Of a DNA stretch of 64,000 nucleotides, positions 52,492 to 61,819 are shown one piece after another; the stretch's first letter is position 1, and the number at the start of each line of letters is the position of its first letter. A program made the translations under genes and the position numbers. The DNA lies in NCBI GenBank assembly GCA_937873695.1, contig CALMYL010000020.1:124001-188000 (forward strand), in the 5' to 3' direction. The DNA comes from an uncultured Ignavibacteria bacterium. Its GTDB lineage: Bacteria > Bacteroidota > Ignavibacteria > Tepidaquicellales > OLB5. The notes under the pieces are model-generated. The model was not told where the DNA came from, searched no databases, and was given only the letters and a program-made list of their open reading frames with translations.

Positions 52492-54057
52492 ATGAAAACA
52501 ATAGTACTTTCTTCATTTCCAAAAGTATATGTTAATTGTACTGGATATTTTTGCCATACTATAAAAATTATCATTCTACTCAGTCTATTCTCAGTTTCAT
52601 CATTTAGTCAGCAAGATCCAATTTCTTCAGGAGAACAAATTGAACCATTAAGTCAACTTTTGAGATCCAATAATTTTAAAACACCATTTGATATCGGAGT
52701 GCAGGGAGTATTTTCAGAATCCGGATTGGTGGATCCAATTTATTCCACGAATTACGATATTCCATTTACAATTACATGGGAAAATGTTGGCGGGACCGGG
52801 ACTACAGACGGTTTGATTTTGGCAATTGCAGTAGATGCATCCGGTAATGTATACGCTGGGGGAAATTTTCTAACAATTGTAGGAATATCCGCAAATCGTA
52901 TCGCAAAATGGAACGGAAGCAATTGGTCTGCTTTGGGTTCCGGATTAGATGGAGAAGTGGGAGCAATTACCATCATTGGAAATGATGTTTATGCTGCAGG
53001 AAGTTTTAATACTGCCGGCGGTGTAACTGTTAACAGAATTGCCAAATGGAATGGCAGTTCATGGTCAGCACTTGGTACAGGATTGAATTTTTTTGCAACA
53101 TCTTTAGCAGCAAGCGGTGGTAATTTGTATGTAGCCGGGGGATTTACAACTGCAGGCGGGATAACTGTCAACCACATTGCGCTTTGGAACGGTAGTTCAT
53201 GGTCGGCACTTGGAACAGGTACAAACAATAATATTACTACAATTTCCGTAAACGGCAATAATGTTTATGCTGGAGGTATTTTTACTACTGCAGGGGGAAT
53301 GTCCGCGAATTATATTGCTAAATGGAACGGAAGTTCTTGGTCTGCTCTTGGTACCGGAATGAATACCTTTGTGAATTCAATTGCTGTTAACGGCAGCGAT
53401 GTTTACGCAGGAGGCAATTTTACAACTGCGGGCGGAATATCAGCAAGCCGGATAGCGAAGTGGAACGGGAGTTCGTGGTCTGCACTCGGTTCAGGTTTAA
53501 ATAATACGGTTCGGTCAGTTCAGATTATTAGTAATATTGTTTTTGCAGGCGGTAATTTTAATAATGCGGGAGGAATATCTGCAATACGTATTGCTAAATG
53601 GAATGGGAGTTCTTGGGCTGCTCTTGGCTCAGGTGTAAATGCTGAACTGTTTGCAATTTATCCCAATACCACTGATGGGAAGATCTATGTGGGTGGTAAT
53701 TTTACGAATGCAGGAGGTATAACGGCATCAAAAATTGCAAGATTTAATGACAGTGAAACTCCAGTAGGTATTTCACAATATCAAGAAATTCCGGGTGAAT
53801 TTAAATTATTCAGTAATTATCCAAATCCCTTTAATCCCAAAACCAAAATAAAATTCAGTCTGCCGCATGCAGGGAATATTAGATTAACTGTTTATGATGC
53901 TTTGGGAAAAGAGGTTATTGTACTGGTGAATGAAAATCTGCAGGCAGGGATATATGAAACTGAATTTGAAGCGGCAAATATTCCAAACGGTGTGTATTTT
54001 TACAGGATAGAAACTGCCGGATATAAAGAAACAAAGAAAATGGTTGTGGTTAAGTAA
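52492..54057 (+). CDS. T9SS-secreted protein with seven propeller-like repeats
   Basis: 521 residues. N-terminal signal region (ILLSLFSVSSFSQQ); about seven repeats of 45 residues with 'YAGGNFTTAGGI....IAKWNGSSWSALGTG'; then a C-terminal sorting domain from about residue 440 (NYPNPFNPKTKIKFSLP, GVYFYRIET, MVVVK end). Type IX secretion would place it on the surface or outside. Repeats are similar at DNA level, so recent expansion is likely. The phage protein at 641-2710 has the same repeat type. Confidence 0.88.
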   Translation: MKTIVLSSFPKVYVNCTGYFCHTIKIIILLSLFSVSSFSQQDPISSGEQIEPLSQLLRSNNFKTPFDIGVQGVFSESGLVDPIYSTNYDIPFTITWENVGGTGTTDGLILAIAVDASGNVYAGGNFLTIVGISANRIAKWNGSNWSALGSGLDGEVGAITIIGNDVYAAGSFNTAGGVTVNRIAKWNGSSWSALGTGLNFFATSLAASGGNLYVAGGFTTAGGITVNHIALWNGSSWSALGTGTNNNITTISVNGNNVYAGGIFTTAGGMSANYIAKWNGSSWSALGTGMNTFVNSIAVNGSDVYAGGNFTTAGGISASRIAKWNGSSWSALGSGLNNTVRSVQIISNIVFAGGNFNNAGGISAIRIAKWNGSSWAALGSGVNAELFAIYPNTTDGKIYVGGNFTNAGGITASKIARFNDSETPVGISQYQEIPGEFKLFSNYPNPFNPKTKIKFSLPHAGNIRLTVYDALGKEVIVLVNENLQAGIYETEFEAANIPNGVYFYRIETAGYKETKKMVVVK

Positions 54058-54427
54058 GACCACTACCATAAAATATTTAATGTGCGACTCCTATGGAGTC
54101 GTATTATTTTTTTAGGCATTTTTTATAAATGTTCAACTCCTACGGAGTTGTTGTAAGTAATAAACTTCGTAATTTATCGTTTGACCGCAGAGCGGTCATA
54201 CATTTATAGAAAACAATACGATATAATACTCACCACCCCATAGGGGTGACACGTAATACTTTTCATGAGGCACGAGATGAGCAGTTAATAACTCTATAAA
54301 TGGATTGCTTCCTAATGTATAGTGCTTCGCTCGCAAAAAAAGAAGTATTGGATAATTTTTTTACATTCACACTTTTTATTTATTTCCTAATTTTTGTATA
54401 ACCACAGCTAATTAATTTATACTAATA
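54058..54427. repeat. Short palindromes derived from 'CTCC-ACGGAG' type repeats
   Basis: GACTCC/GGAGTC, CAACTCC/GGAGTTG, GACCGC/GCGGTC and CACCCC/GGGGTG hairpins spaced 40-60 bp apart. No gene. Confidence 0.65.
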
Positions 54428-54931
54428 ATGAAAAATATCAAATATTTTCTACCTATTCTCTTTCTATTCATGGCTCTTTCCGCAAATGCGCAGAATGATG
54501 ACATGAAAAAAGAGGGCGAGAAGGTCGAAGCAAAAGAGCTTTCAGACGGTACGCTTTACGGCGCTGATATCAACGCCGATTCAAAAATACTCACTATTGC
54601 CGATATATACGCGGATACTGCCGGCTTTTCAGGTAAAACCGTTGTTGTAAAGGGCAATATGTCAGAATTATGCCGCTCAGGCGGATGCTGGACTGTCATA
54701 AGTGATGGCAGCATGAACATCAGGGCATTAACCCTGCATAAATTCATAATGCCAAAAGAAATGGATATCACAGGCAAGGTTGCAGTTATTGAAGGTGTAT
54801 TCAGCGTGAAAGAAATCACCGAAGACCAGGCGAAACATTTCGCTGAGGAAGCGGGTACTGACCCGAATTTGATAACGGGTCCCCAGAAGATGTACAGGAT
54901 AACTGCGACGGGGATAAAAATTCTTAAATAA
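54428..54931 (+). CDS. DUF4920 periplasmic protein
   Basis: 167 residues. Signal peptide (LPILFLFMALSANAQ). OB-like domain with VVVKGNMSELCRSGGCWTVI and MDITGKVAVIEGVF, the DUF4920 pattern (Cys pair in 'C...GCW'). May bind a metal; function unknown. Followed by a terminator at 55068-55091. Confidence 0.75.
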   Translation: MKNIKYFLPILFLFMALSANAQNDDMKKEGEKVEAKELSDGTLYGADINADSKILTIADIYADTAGFSGKTVVVKGNMSELCRSGGCWTVISDGSMNIRALTLHKFIMPKEMDITGKVAVIEGVFSVKEITEDQAKHFAEEAGTDPNLITGPQKMYRITATGIKILK

Positions 54932-55067
54932 GGCAAACCTTTCGAAGCTGACGCTTCGCAAGGCAGGCGTGATCCCGCCAGGGCCCCCAAGGGGTAAACA
55001 GGGACTGCTCCGAAGGAGTTCCTTCGGAACGAAAACCCGATGGGTTTTCTTGAAGGCAAAAAGTTAT
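54932..55067. repeat. Palindromic stretch after the DUF4920 gene
   Basis: GAAGC/GCTTC, GGAGTTCC/GGAAC and ACCC/GGGT hairpins in series, same style as other intergenic palindromes. Confidence 0.45.
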
Positions 55068-55091
55068 GGGGGCTAATGAGCCCCTTTTTTT
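55068..55091 (+). terminator. Rho-independent terminator
   Basis: GGGGCT/AGCCCC stem then seven T. Confidence 0.88.
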
Positions 55092-55149
55092 GGGGAACGT
55101 TTGACCTGTAATCAAAGACATCACGAAAACAAATTATAAAATAATTATA

Positions 55150-55415
55150 ATATCACCCTTTCAGGGTTTCATTCATTCTCTTCATTTCATTCTACAAAAA
55201 TTCCACTCCTTCGGAGTTGCATTCCAGTTAAATATGGCGGGAAATTAACTTTGGGGATAGGCAATAGTATTGTGGATAAGATTATGGTACAGTATTAATC
55301 CCGAAGGGGTGACATTATTGTAAACAGAATCAGATAATCAAATAATCCCGAAGGGATGACATTATTGTAAACAGAATTAGATAAACCAGCAAACCCCGAA
55401 GGGGTGACATTATAA
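55150..55415. repeat. Tandem array of CCCGAAGGG-type units
   Basis: Three units of 'CCCGAAGG(G/A)(G/A)TGACATTAT' about 42-45 bp apart, the first two sharing 'TGTAAACAGAAT.AGATAA', preceded by CACCC/GGGT and ACTCC/GGAGT palindromes. Related units at 57292-57360. Confidence 0.75.
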
Positions 55416-55419
55416 TAAA

Positions 55420-55447
55420 AAAAGGAACGCAATATTGCGTTCCTTTT
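55420..55447 (-). terminator. Terminator of the M28 peptidase gene
   Basis: AAGGAACGCAA/TTGCGTTCCTT stem with a T-run on the minus strand. Confidence 0.8.
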
Positions 55448-55486
55448 AAATCGCATTGACCTAGTCAATGCACTCCAAAAGATCAA

Positions 55487-57283
55487 TTATTTTGCGAATG
55501 TAAATTTAACCGTTTTCGTTTCTGTCCCCCTTACAAAAGTAACTTCAGATTCTTCGCCCGGTTTGAATTTGGTTAATGCATCGGTGTAGTCATAGATATT
55601 CTTTATTTCATACTGGCCAAGTTTTGTGATTACATCCCCTGCCTGCAAGCCTGCTTTTTCGGCTACGCCGCCTGATTTAACACCCGTAATTTCGAGCCCT
55701 TCTTTTGTGCTGGAGTAATCCGGTATAACACCCAAAGTAACCCTGAAGCCCATATTGGTTTCTTTCTTTTCTTCGGTTACTTTTATAAAATCAGGTTTTG
55801 CTGAAAGTGTGTTAACGTAGTTTACTATACTTACTACCATATTCAGTACTTTTGCTTCGCCATCGGCGTTTATAAGCTGCCAGTCATCGCTTGGTTTATG
55901 GTAATCCTTATGAAGTCCTGTGAAAAAGAACAACACAGGAATATCCTTACCATAAAAGCTTGCATGGTCACTGGGTCCATAGCCATCTTTGTTGTATGCA
56001 GCGGTGAAGTTGTAAGTTTTGTTGAGTGAATCAAGTAATCCCTGCCAAATAGACGATGTTCCTGTCCCGCCAATTGTCAGTTTGTTATCAGTAAGCCTGC
56101 CAACCATATCCAGATTTATCATTGAAACAATATTATACTTCTTCATCAATTCGCTTTTTGTGAAGTAAGCAGAGCCTATCAAACCGGCTTCTTCTCCGCT
56201 GAATGTCATAAAAATTATGCTGCGCTTCAGGTCTTTTTTCTTTGTGGAGTAATACTGCGCCAATTCCAGAATACCCGCAACACCTGATGCATTATCATCT
56301 GCGCCGTTGTGAATTTCAGCCACATGGCTATCGTGAAGTGAGCCGTATTTTAAGCCGTCGCCCAAATGATCCATATGCGCCCCGATAACTATATATTCAT
56401 TCTTAAGTACAGGATCTTTTCCTTCAATCTTGCCGATAACATTATTTGTTAATGCTTTTATTCTTACAAGGTCAGCTTTTAGCTGCGCCATTCCACCGCC
56501 GAACTCAAATGATATCGGGGTTCTGAGGCTATCGATATTTTTCTGAACTTCTGACAAAGTCATTTTTTTTGAATTGGTGAAAATGTACTCAACGTATGAA
56601 CGCTTTACGTTCATAACCGGAATATCCATTGTTTCACCGGGACCTGACATTCTAAGCTTAACCAATTCATCTTCACCGCTCTCGGGTCCTTTAACAACAA
56701 TAATACCGGCCGCACCCTGTTCCTTTGCGGCAGCGCATTTTATGCGCAGCCTTTCGTATTTGCTGAACGGATTATCATGCGGATTGTTGTAACCCGGTGA
56801 GTACATAAGCATCAAGGCGATCTTCCCTTTCAGGTCAATACCTGCATAATCGTTGTAATTAAGCTCAGGGGCATTTATGCCATAGCCTACAAATACAATG
56901 TTACCCTGAGCAGTTCCGTTTGCTGAAAGGTACAGCGTAGTGAATTCCTCGCCGGAGCCTTTGATAAGCTCGCCGTTACCTATTGATAGTGAGTTATCTT
57001 TGCCAAGCTTAATTTCGCTTATGTAATCAAACGGCTGCAAATAGCCGTCTTCGCCGGCGGGAGTGATGCCGTACTCTTCAAATTCATTGACGATATACTC
57101 AACGGTCAGTTTATCGCCATCTGTCCCCGGGAAACGGCCTGCAAGCTCATCGCTTGCGAGGTATTTGATGTGATCTGTCACTTCACCTGATGTAATCTTA
57201 GGGGATTTATCACCCGGATTAACAAATGCCGCAAATGAAGTCAGCAGCAGGATTGAAAGTAAAAATTTTATTTTAATGTTCAT
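55487..57283 (-). CDS. Secreted M28 metallopeptidase with PA and PDZ domains
   Basis: 598 residues. Signal peptide (LLSILLLTSFAAFVNPG); PA domain (about 130-240, GKIALMLMYSPGYNN, GAAGIIVVKG); zinc peptidase with IGAHMDHLGDG, NGADDNASGVAG, FSGEEAGLIGS, INLDMVG and DHASFYG (metal ligands H, D, E, D, H); C-terminal PDZ (about 500-590, GVAEKAGLQAGDVIT). An aminopeptidase acting outside the cytoplasm. Confidence 0.9.
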   Translation of the reverse strand: MNIKIKFLLSILLLTSFAAFVNPGDKSPKITSGEVTDHIKYLASDELAGRFPGTDGDKLTVEYIVNEFEEYGITPAGEDGYLQPFDYISEIKLGKDNSLSIGNGELIKGSGEEFTTLYLSANGTAQGNIVFVGYGINAPELNYNDYAGIDLKGKIALMLMYSPGYNNPHDNPFSKYERLRIKCAAAKEQGAAGIIVVKGPESGEDELVKLRMSGPGETMDIPVMNVKRSYVEYIFTNSKKMTLSEVQKNIDSLRTPISFEFGGGMAQLKADLVRIKALTNNVIGKIEGKDPVLKNEYIVIGAHMDHLGDGLKYGSLHDSHVAEIHNGADDNASGVAGILELAQYYSTKKKDLKRSIIFMTFSGEEAGLIGSAYFTKSELMKKYNIVSMINLDMVGRLTDNKLTIGGTGTSSIWQGLLDSLNKTYNFTAAYNKDGYGPSDHASFYGKDIPVLFFFTGLHKDYHKPSDDWQLINADGEAKVLNMVVSIVNYVNTLSAKPDFIKVTEEKKETNMGFRVTLGVIPDYSSTKEGLEITGVKSGGVAEKAGLQAGDVITKLGQYEIKNIYDYTDALTKFKPGEESEVTFVRGTETKTVKFTFAK

Positions 57284-57291
57284 TTTATAAT

Positions 57292-57360
57292 TTCACCCCT
57301 TCGGGGTTATTTTGATTATTTATTCGCAAATATTACAGTAATATCATCCCTTCGGGATTA
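57292..57360. repeat. CCCGAAGGG-type palindromes before the peptidase gene
   Basis: CACCCCTTCGGGGT and CATCCCTTCGGGAT, inverted relative to the 55150-55415 array on the other side of the gene. Confidence 0.65.
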
Positions 57361-57496
57361 ACATCTAAATGGCTCTTTTTGCAATGCCTGCATTCAGCCT
57401 AACTGCCGACGCCACTATCAAAATCAGTTGTGCCACCCCACAAGAGTGGAGTTAAATCAATTTGTCATTTGGGCTTTGACATTTGGAATTTTGTTT

Positions 57497-58576
57497 CTAT
57501 TCTACCCAGTCGCAGATAAACACATTTGTTTCGCCCTGCTTGGCGTTGAAGCGGTTTGAGCAGAACACGAATTTTTTGCCGCCATCGTGAAGCGAAAACA
57601 TCGGGAAACCGTCGAATGTTTCGTTGAATGTTATCTGTTCATTTCCAGTACCATCTGAGTTTATCAGGAAGAGATCAAAATTTCTGCCCTTCGGGTCAGC
57701 CTGGTTTGAACAATAAATTATCCTTTTGTTATCCGGCAAAAAATACGGACCAAAGTTAGCTGCTCCGTTGTTTGTCACCTGGCGTATATTCGAACCATCT
57801 GCATTCATAATGTATATCTCAAGCTGGCCGGGCCTGATCAATCCTTCGGCAAGCAGGTCCTGGTATTCCTTTAGCTTTGCCGGGTCGTCAAATCTTGATG
57901 CGCGGAAAACTATCATAGTTCCGTCATATGAATAATACGCGCCGCCATCGTAGCCCGCAATATCTGTCAGCTGTTTAACATTACTGCCGTCAAGGTTCAT
58001 TGAATAAAGGTCAATATCGCCATTACGCGTTGAGGTAAATACTATTTTATCGCCCTTAGGAGAAATTGTTGCCTCGGCATCATAACCCTTAACATCTGTA
58101 AGTTTTACAGGATTTGAGCCATCAACATTTGCTTTAAAAATATCATAATCTGAATAAAGCGCCCAGACATAACCTTTTGAATGGTCCGGTTTCTGAGGAC
58201 ACATATCGCCGCCTAAGTGAGTTGAAGCATATAGTATACTCTTGCCATCAGGATAAAAATATGAACAGGTTGTTCTGCCTTTGCCTGTGCTAACCAGGTG
58301 TTTGCCTGAACCGTCTGTATTCATAATGAAGATCTGGTCACATTCATATTCCCCGGTTGATTGGAATATTATCTTAGAGCCATCAAATGAAAAATATGCT
58401 TCGGCGTTCTCGCCCCCATTGGTAAGCATCTGCATATTTTTGAAGTGCTTTTCCTGAGGATATATCAGTGAATCTCCGGTTAAACTTCCTTTTGATGCAG
58501 TGATTTCATTAAAATTCCAAATAAATGAGTATGCTGCAAGGCATACTATGATAAATGATATAATTTTTGTTTTCAT
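57497..58576 (-). CDS. TolB-like WD40/PD40-repeat exported protein
   Basis: 359 residues. N-terminal signal/anchor (IISFIIVCLAAYSFIWNF). At least five PD40 units ('FSFDGSKIIFQST', 'ISPKGDKIVFTSTRNGDIDL', 'YSYDGTMIVFRASR', 'FLPDNKRIIYCSNQ'). A periplasmic beta-propeller. TATATTTG at 58582-58589 (minus) suggests a start of transcription almost at the ATG, but no TTG box is seen. Confidence 0.8.
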   Translation of the reverse strand: MKTKIISFIIVCLAAYSFIWNFNEITASKGSLTGDSLIYPQEKHFKNMQMLTNGGENAEAYFSFDGSKIIFQSTGEYECDQIFIMNTDGSGKHLVSTGKGRTTCSYFYPDGKSILYASTHLGGDMCPQKPDHSKGYVWALYSDYDIFKANVDGSNPVKLTDVKGYDAEATISPKGDKIVFTSTRNGDIDLYSMNLDGSNVKQLTDIAGYDGGAYYSYDGTMIVFRASRFDDPAKLKEYQDLLAEGLIRPGQLEIYIMNADGSNIRQVTNNGAANFGPYFLPDNKRIIYCSNQADPKGRNFDLFLINSDGTGNEQITFNETFDGFPMFSLHDGGKKFVFCSNRFNAKQGETNVFICDWVE

Positions 58577-58672
58577 AATTGCAAATATATTAATAATTGT
58601 AATTACCTTTTATGATAAAAGTCATAAGTCGTGATTCAATGCAAATAAGGGGGAAATAATAAGAAAAAAGCA

Positions 58673-60898
58673 CTATTCTTCAAATCTCTTCACTTCAAAA
58701 ACGCCTTCAATATTTTTTATTTTTTCGATCAGCTCATTTAAGTGTGTGATATTCTTAACCATAAGTATTACTGTACCATCAAACAAAGAACCTTTTGAAG
58801 CTATACTTACGCTCTTGATATTTGTATTGCTGTAAACGGATATGACGTTTGTAATTTCGTTAAGCATACCGGGTCTGTCTTCGCCGCTTATTTTTATGCC
58901 AACAAAGAACTCATCTTCAACCTGTTCGGGCCATTGTACATCAATTATTCTCTGAGGGTCAGATAGAAACAGGTTTGAAAGATTCTTGCACGATTTCTTG
59001 TGTATCTTGATACCCTCTGTCTTTGAAATAAAGCCAATAATATCTTCACCGGGGATAGGATTACAGCAGTTTGCGTAGCTGAAAAGCAGGTCTTTTACAT
59101 CACCACCGGCAATTATTTTGTTTTTTGTGGAACGCGCGGTTTTGATATAGGTTTCAAACAAAGATTGTTCATTTTCTTTGATCTTAATTGTCTGAGATTT
59201 TTCAATCGGCTTAACCCAGGGAGAGACTACTTCACCGCTAATGAGTTTATTTCTATCCTTAACAAGCTCGTAAAGCTCCTCGGCTGAAAGCCTGCCTTCG
59301 GCAAGGCTTAAATACATATGCTGCAGGCTTTCAAACTTAAGCCTGGCAAGCAATTTTATCATGTCATCCTCGCTGAGTGTCAGTTTCATTTTCTTTAGCT
59401 TTTTGTTCCACTGCTCCCTGCCTTCATCAATTTTCAGCCTGCGTTCATTGTTGAAATATTTATGAATGTCTGATTTCGCTTTGTGTGTTACTGCGAATTT
59501 TTCCCAATCCTGATGCGGCTTTTTAATTTTCGAGGTAATTACCTCGATCTGGTCGCCGCTTTTGAGCTTTGAATCAAGCGGAACTATCTTGCCGTTAACC
59601 TTTGCCCCAATGCATTTGTACCCCACTTCACTGTGAATATCGAAAGCAAAATCGATAGGTGTAGAATTTATCGGAAGTATCTTCAGGTCACCCTTTGGAG
59701 TGAACACATAAATTTCATCCTGGTAAAGATTGAGCTTCAGCCCTTCCATTATCTGCTTGGGGGTTGATTCTTTAGAAGTGCTGTCAAACAAGTCGCGTAT
59801 CCAGCTTATCCAGTCTTCCATCTGGTTGTCGTTTACGCTGATATTCTCCTTGTACTTCCAGTGGGCAGCAACACCTTTTTCAGCTACTTCATGCATATCG
59901 CGGGTCCTGATCTGCACTTCAACCATCTTGCCCTCGGGACCGATAAGTGTGGTATGGATTGATTGGTACCCGTTCTGTTTGGGCAGCGAGATGTAATCCT
60001 TAAATCTTTCGGGCACGGGAATATATATTTCTGAAGCTATCCCGTAAGCGGTAAAGCAGTCATTCCTGTCATCGGTATCGAGAATAATTCGTACAGCAAA
60101 GAGGTCATAAATTTCCTCAAATGACTTTCCGCGTGAAACCATTTTTTTAGCTATACTGTTCAGGTGTTTTGCGCGCCCTGAAATTTCATATTTGAATCCT
60201 TCTTTATCAAGCTCTTCTTTAATAGGCTGAATAAACTTCTTTATATAATTTTCGCGTTCGCGCTTTTTTGCAATAACTTTCTTTGAAATCTCTTTATAGA
60301 ACTGGCGGTCAAGATACTTGAATGCCATATCCTCGAATTCTATTTTAACCCTGCTTAAACCAAGCCTGTGAGCAAGCGGAGCGTATATTTCCATAGTTTC
60401 TCGCGCCATTCTAACCTGCCTCTCGGGATTAAGGTATTCAAGGGTCTTCATGTTATGAAGCCTGTCTGCAAACTTTACGAGTATTACGCGTATATCATTT
60501 GACATGGAAAGCAGCATCTTCCGGTAATTTTCCACCTGCTTGGCCTCGTAATTTTCGAACATACCTTCTATCTTGGTAGCGCCATCAACAATATCGGCAA
60601 TGGTTTCGCCAAACTCAGCTTTGACATCATCATAAGTGAATTTGGTATCTTCAACCACATCATGCAGCAGCGCTGCTGCAACAGTTATATCATCAAGCGG
60701 AATTTCTTTGGCAACTATAGAAGCAACTTCGTAGGGATGAATTATAAACGGCTCGCCCGATGCGCGCTTATCCATACGGTGCGCGTTAAGGCTGAATTTG
60801 AAGGCATCGGTTATGAGCTTTTCGTTAAATTCAACCAGATTTTTCCTGCAAACAGAAAGCAGGTCATCGAGCTTCTTTTTATATAAAGTATTTAGCAA
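58673..60898 (-). CDS. spoT: Bifunctional (p)ppGpp synthetase/hydrolase, RelA/SpoT homologue
   Basis: 741 residues. HD hydrolase (IIHPYEVA, LLHDVVEDT, FADRLHNMKTL), synthetase (RFKDYISLPKQNGYQSIHTT, EVQIRTRDMHEVAEKGVAAH), TGS (YVFTPKGDLKILP) and C-terminal ACT (GEDRPGMLNEITNVI). Both catalytic parts keep the usual motifs, so a two-way Rsh enzyme governing the stringent response. A hairpin at 60906-60934 lies just upstream. Confidence 0.95.
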   Translation of the reverse strand: MLNTLYKKKLDDLLSVCRKNLVEFNEKLITDAFKFSLNAHRMDKRASGEPFIIHPYEVASIVAKEIPLDDITVAAALLHDVVEDTKFTYDDVKAEFGETIADIVDGATKIEGMFENYEAKQVENYRKMLLSMSNDIRVILVKFADRLHNMKTLEYLNPERQVRMARETMEIYAPLAHRLGLSRVKIEFEDMAFKYLDRQFYKEISKKVIAKKRERENYIKKFIQPIKEELDKEGFKYEISGRAKHLNSIAKKMVSRGKSFEEIYDLFAVRIILDTDDRNDCFTAYGIASEIYIPVPERFKDYISLPKQNGYQSIHTTLIGPEGKMVEVQIRTRDMHEVAEKGVAAHWKYKENISVNDNQMEDWISWIRDLFDSTSKESTPKQIMEGLKLNLYQDEIYVFTPKGDLKILPINSTPIDFAFDIHSEVGYKCIGAKVNGKIVPLDSKLKSGDQIEVITSKIKKPHQDWEKFAVTHKAKSDIHKYFNNERRLKIDEGREQWNKKLKKMKLTLSEDDMIKLLARLKFESLQHMYLSLAEGRLSAEELYELVKDRNKLISGEVVSPWVKPIEKSQTIKIKENEQSLFETYIKTARSTKNKIIAGGDVKDLLFSYANCCNPIPGEDIIGFISKTEGIKIHKKSCKNLSNLFLSDPQRIIDVQWPEQVEDEFFVGIKISGEDRPGMLNEITNVISVYSNTNIKSVSIASKGSLFDGTVILMVKNITHLNELIEKIKNIEGVFEVKRFEE

Positions 60899-60905
60899 TT
60901 TTTAA

Positions 60906-60934
60906 TAAAAAATCAGGGGCCAATTAGCCCCTGA
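60906..60934 (-). terminator. Terminator between upp and spoT (or attenuator)
   Basis: Minus strand: TCAGGGGC/GCCCCTGA stem then T-run, ending only 8 bp before the spoT ATG. It would end upp transcripts; because of its place it could also act in a spoT leader. Confidence 0.7.
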
Positions 60935-61018
60935 CAATTTTTGCGGCTAAAGCCGGTTTTAATATAAAACGAAATCTAAGAAGAAAAAATTCCTTTTGGA
61001 TTATTGTTCAAACCGTTA

Positions 61019-61075
61019 AAACGGTTTTGTGGTTTTTGTTACTCTATTTACCCACGACTGAAGTCGTGGGCTGAA
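61019..61075. repeat. Two palindromes in the upp-spoT gap
   Basis: ACCGTT/AACGGT and CCCACGACT/AGTCGTGGG. Same style as palindromes flanking the peptidase gene. Rest of 60935-61154 shows only TTCGTAATTCGTAAT-like tandem bases near 61125-61150. Confidence 0.6.
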
Positions 61076-61154
61076 ACTGAAAGATTAAAATTCTAATTCA
61101 ATTGATTATGCTAAGTGAGATAAGCCGTAATTCGCAATTCGTAATTCGTAATTG

Positions 61155-61808
61155 TCAAAGTGTGCCAAAAAGCCTGTCTCCTGCATCACCAAGTCCCGGG
61201 ACAATATAACCGGAGATATTCAGTTTCTTATCAACTGCGCAAGTGAATATTTTGATATCTTTGTGGAATTTCCTTACTTCCTTAATTCCCTCCGGCGCTG
61301 CCACAAGGCAGGCCACAACGATCTTTCCCGCGCCGGTCTTCCTGGCTTCATCAATTGCGCTGCACATGCTGCCGCCTGTGGCAAGCATGGGATCTAAAAT
61401 GTAAATGATGGTATTTTTTTTATCTTTCAGCCTCGGAAATTTGAAATAATACCTTATCGGCTGCAGCGTAACTTCGTTACGGAAGACACCAAGGTGACTT
61501 ATTCTTGCCTCCGGGAATATGGATGAAAATCCGTTCATCAATCCCAGACCCGCCCTTAAGATTGGCATCAAAACAATTTCATCCTTAATCACGGAACCAT
61601 TATATGCCGCAAGCGGTGTTTTAATTTTGCGGGATCTTAAGCCTAGCTCCTTGCCGGCTTCATAAGCAAGCAGTACGGAAAGTTTATCAACATACTGCCG
61701 GAATTCGAAATAAGATGTGTTCTTATCCCGTATTTTTGACATATAGCTTTTTACAAGCGGGTGTGTAAGCTGAATTAAATTCCTGAATGCAGTACTATTA
61801 GTTGACAT
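61155..61808 (-). CDS. upp: Uracil phosphoribosyltransferase
   Basis: 217 residues. PRPP loop ILDPMLATGGS, substrate region MPILRAGLGL, and GYIVPGLGDAGDRLFGT at the end: standard UPRTase. Converts uracil and PRPP to UMP (pyrimidine salvage). Last gene of a three-gene operon starting at 63843; 11 bp after the upstream gene. Confidence 0.96.
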   Translation of the reverse strand: MSTNSTAFRNLIQLTHPLVKSYMSKIRDKNTSYFEFRQYVDKLSVLLAYEAGKELGLRSRKIKTPLAAYNGSVIKDEIVLMPILRAGLGLMNGFSSIFPEARISHLGVFRNEVTLQPIRYYFKFPRLKDKKNTIIYILDPMLATGGSMCSAIDEARKTGAGKIVVACLVAAPEGIKEVRKFHKDIKIFTCAVDKKLNISGYIVPGLGDAGDRLFGTL

Positions 61809-61819
61809 TTATACAATAA

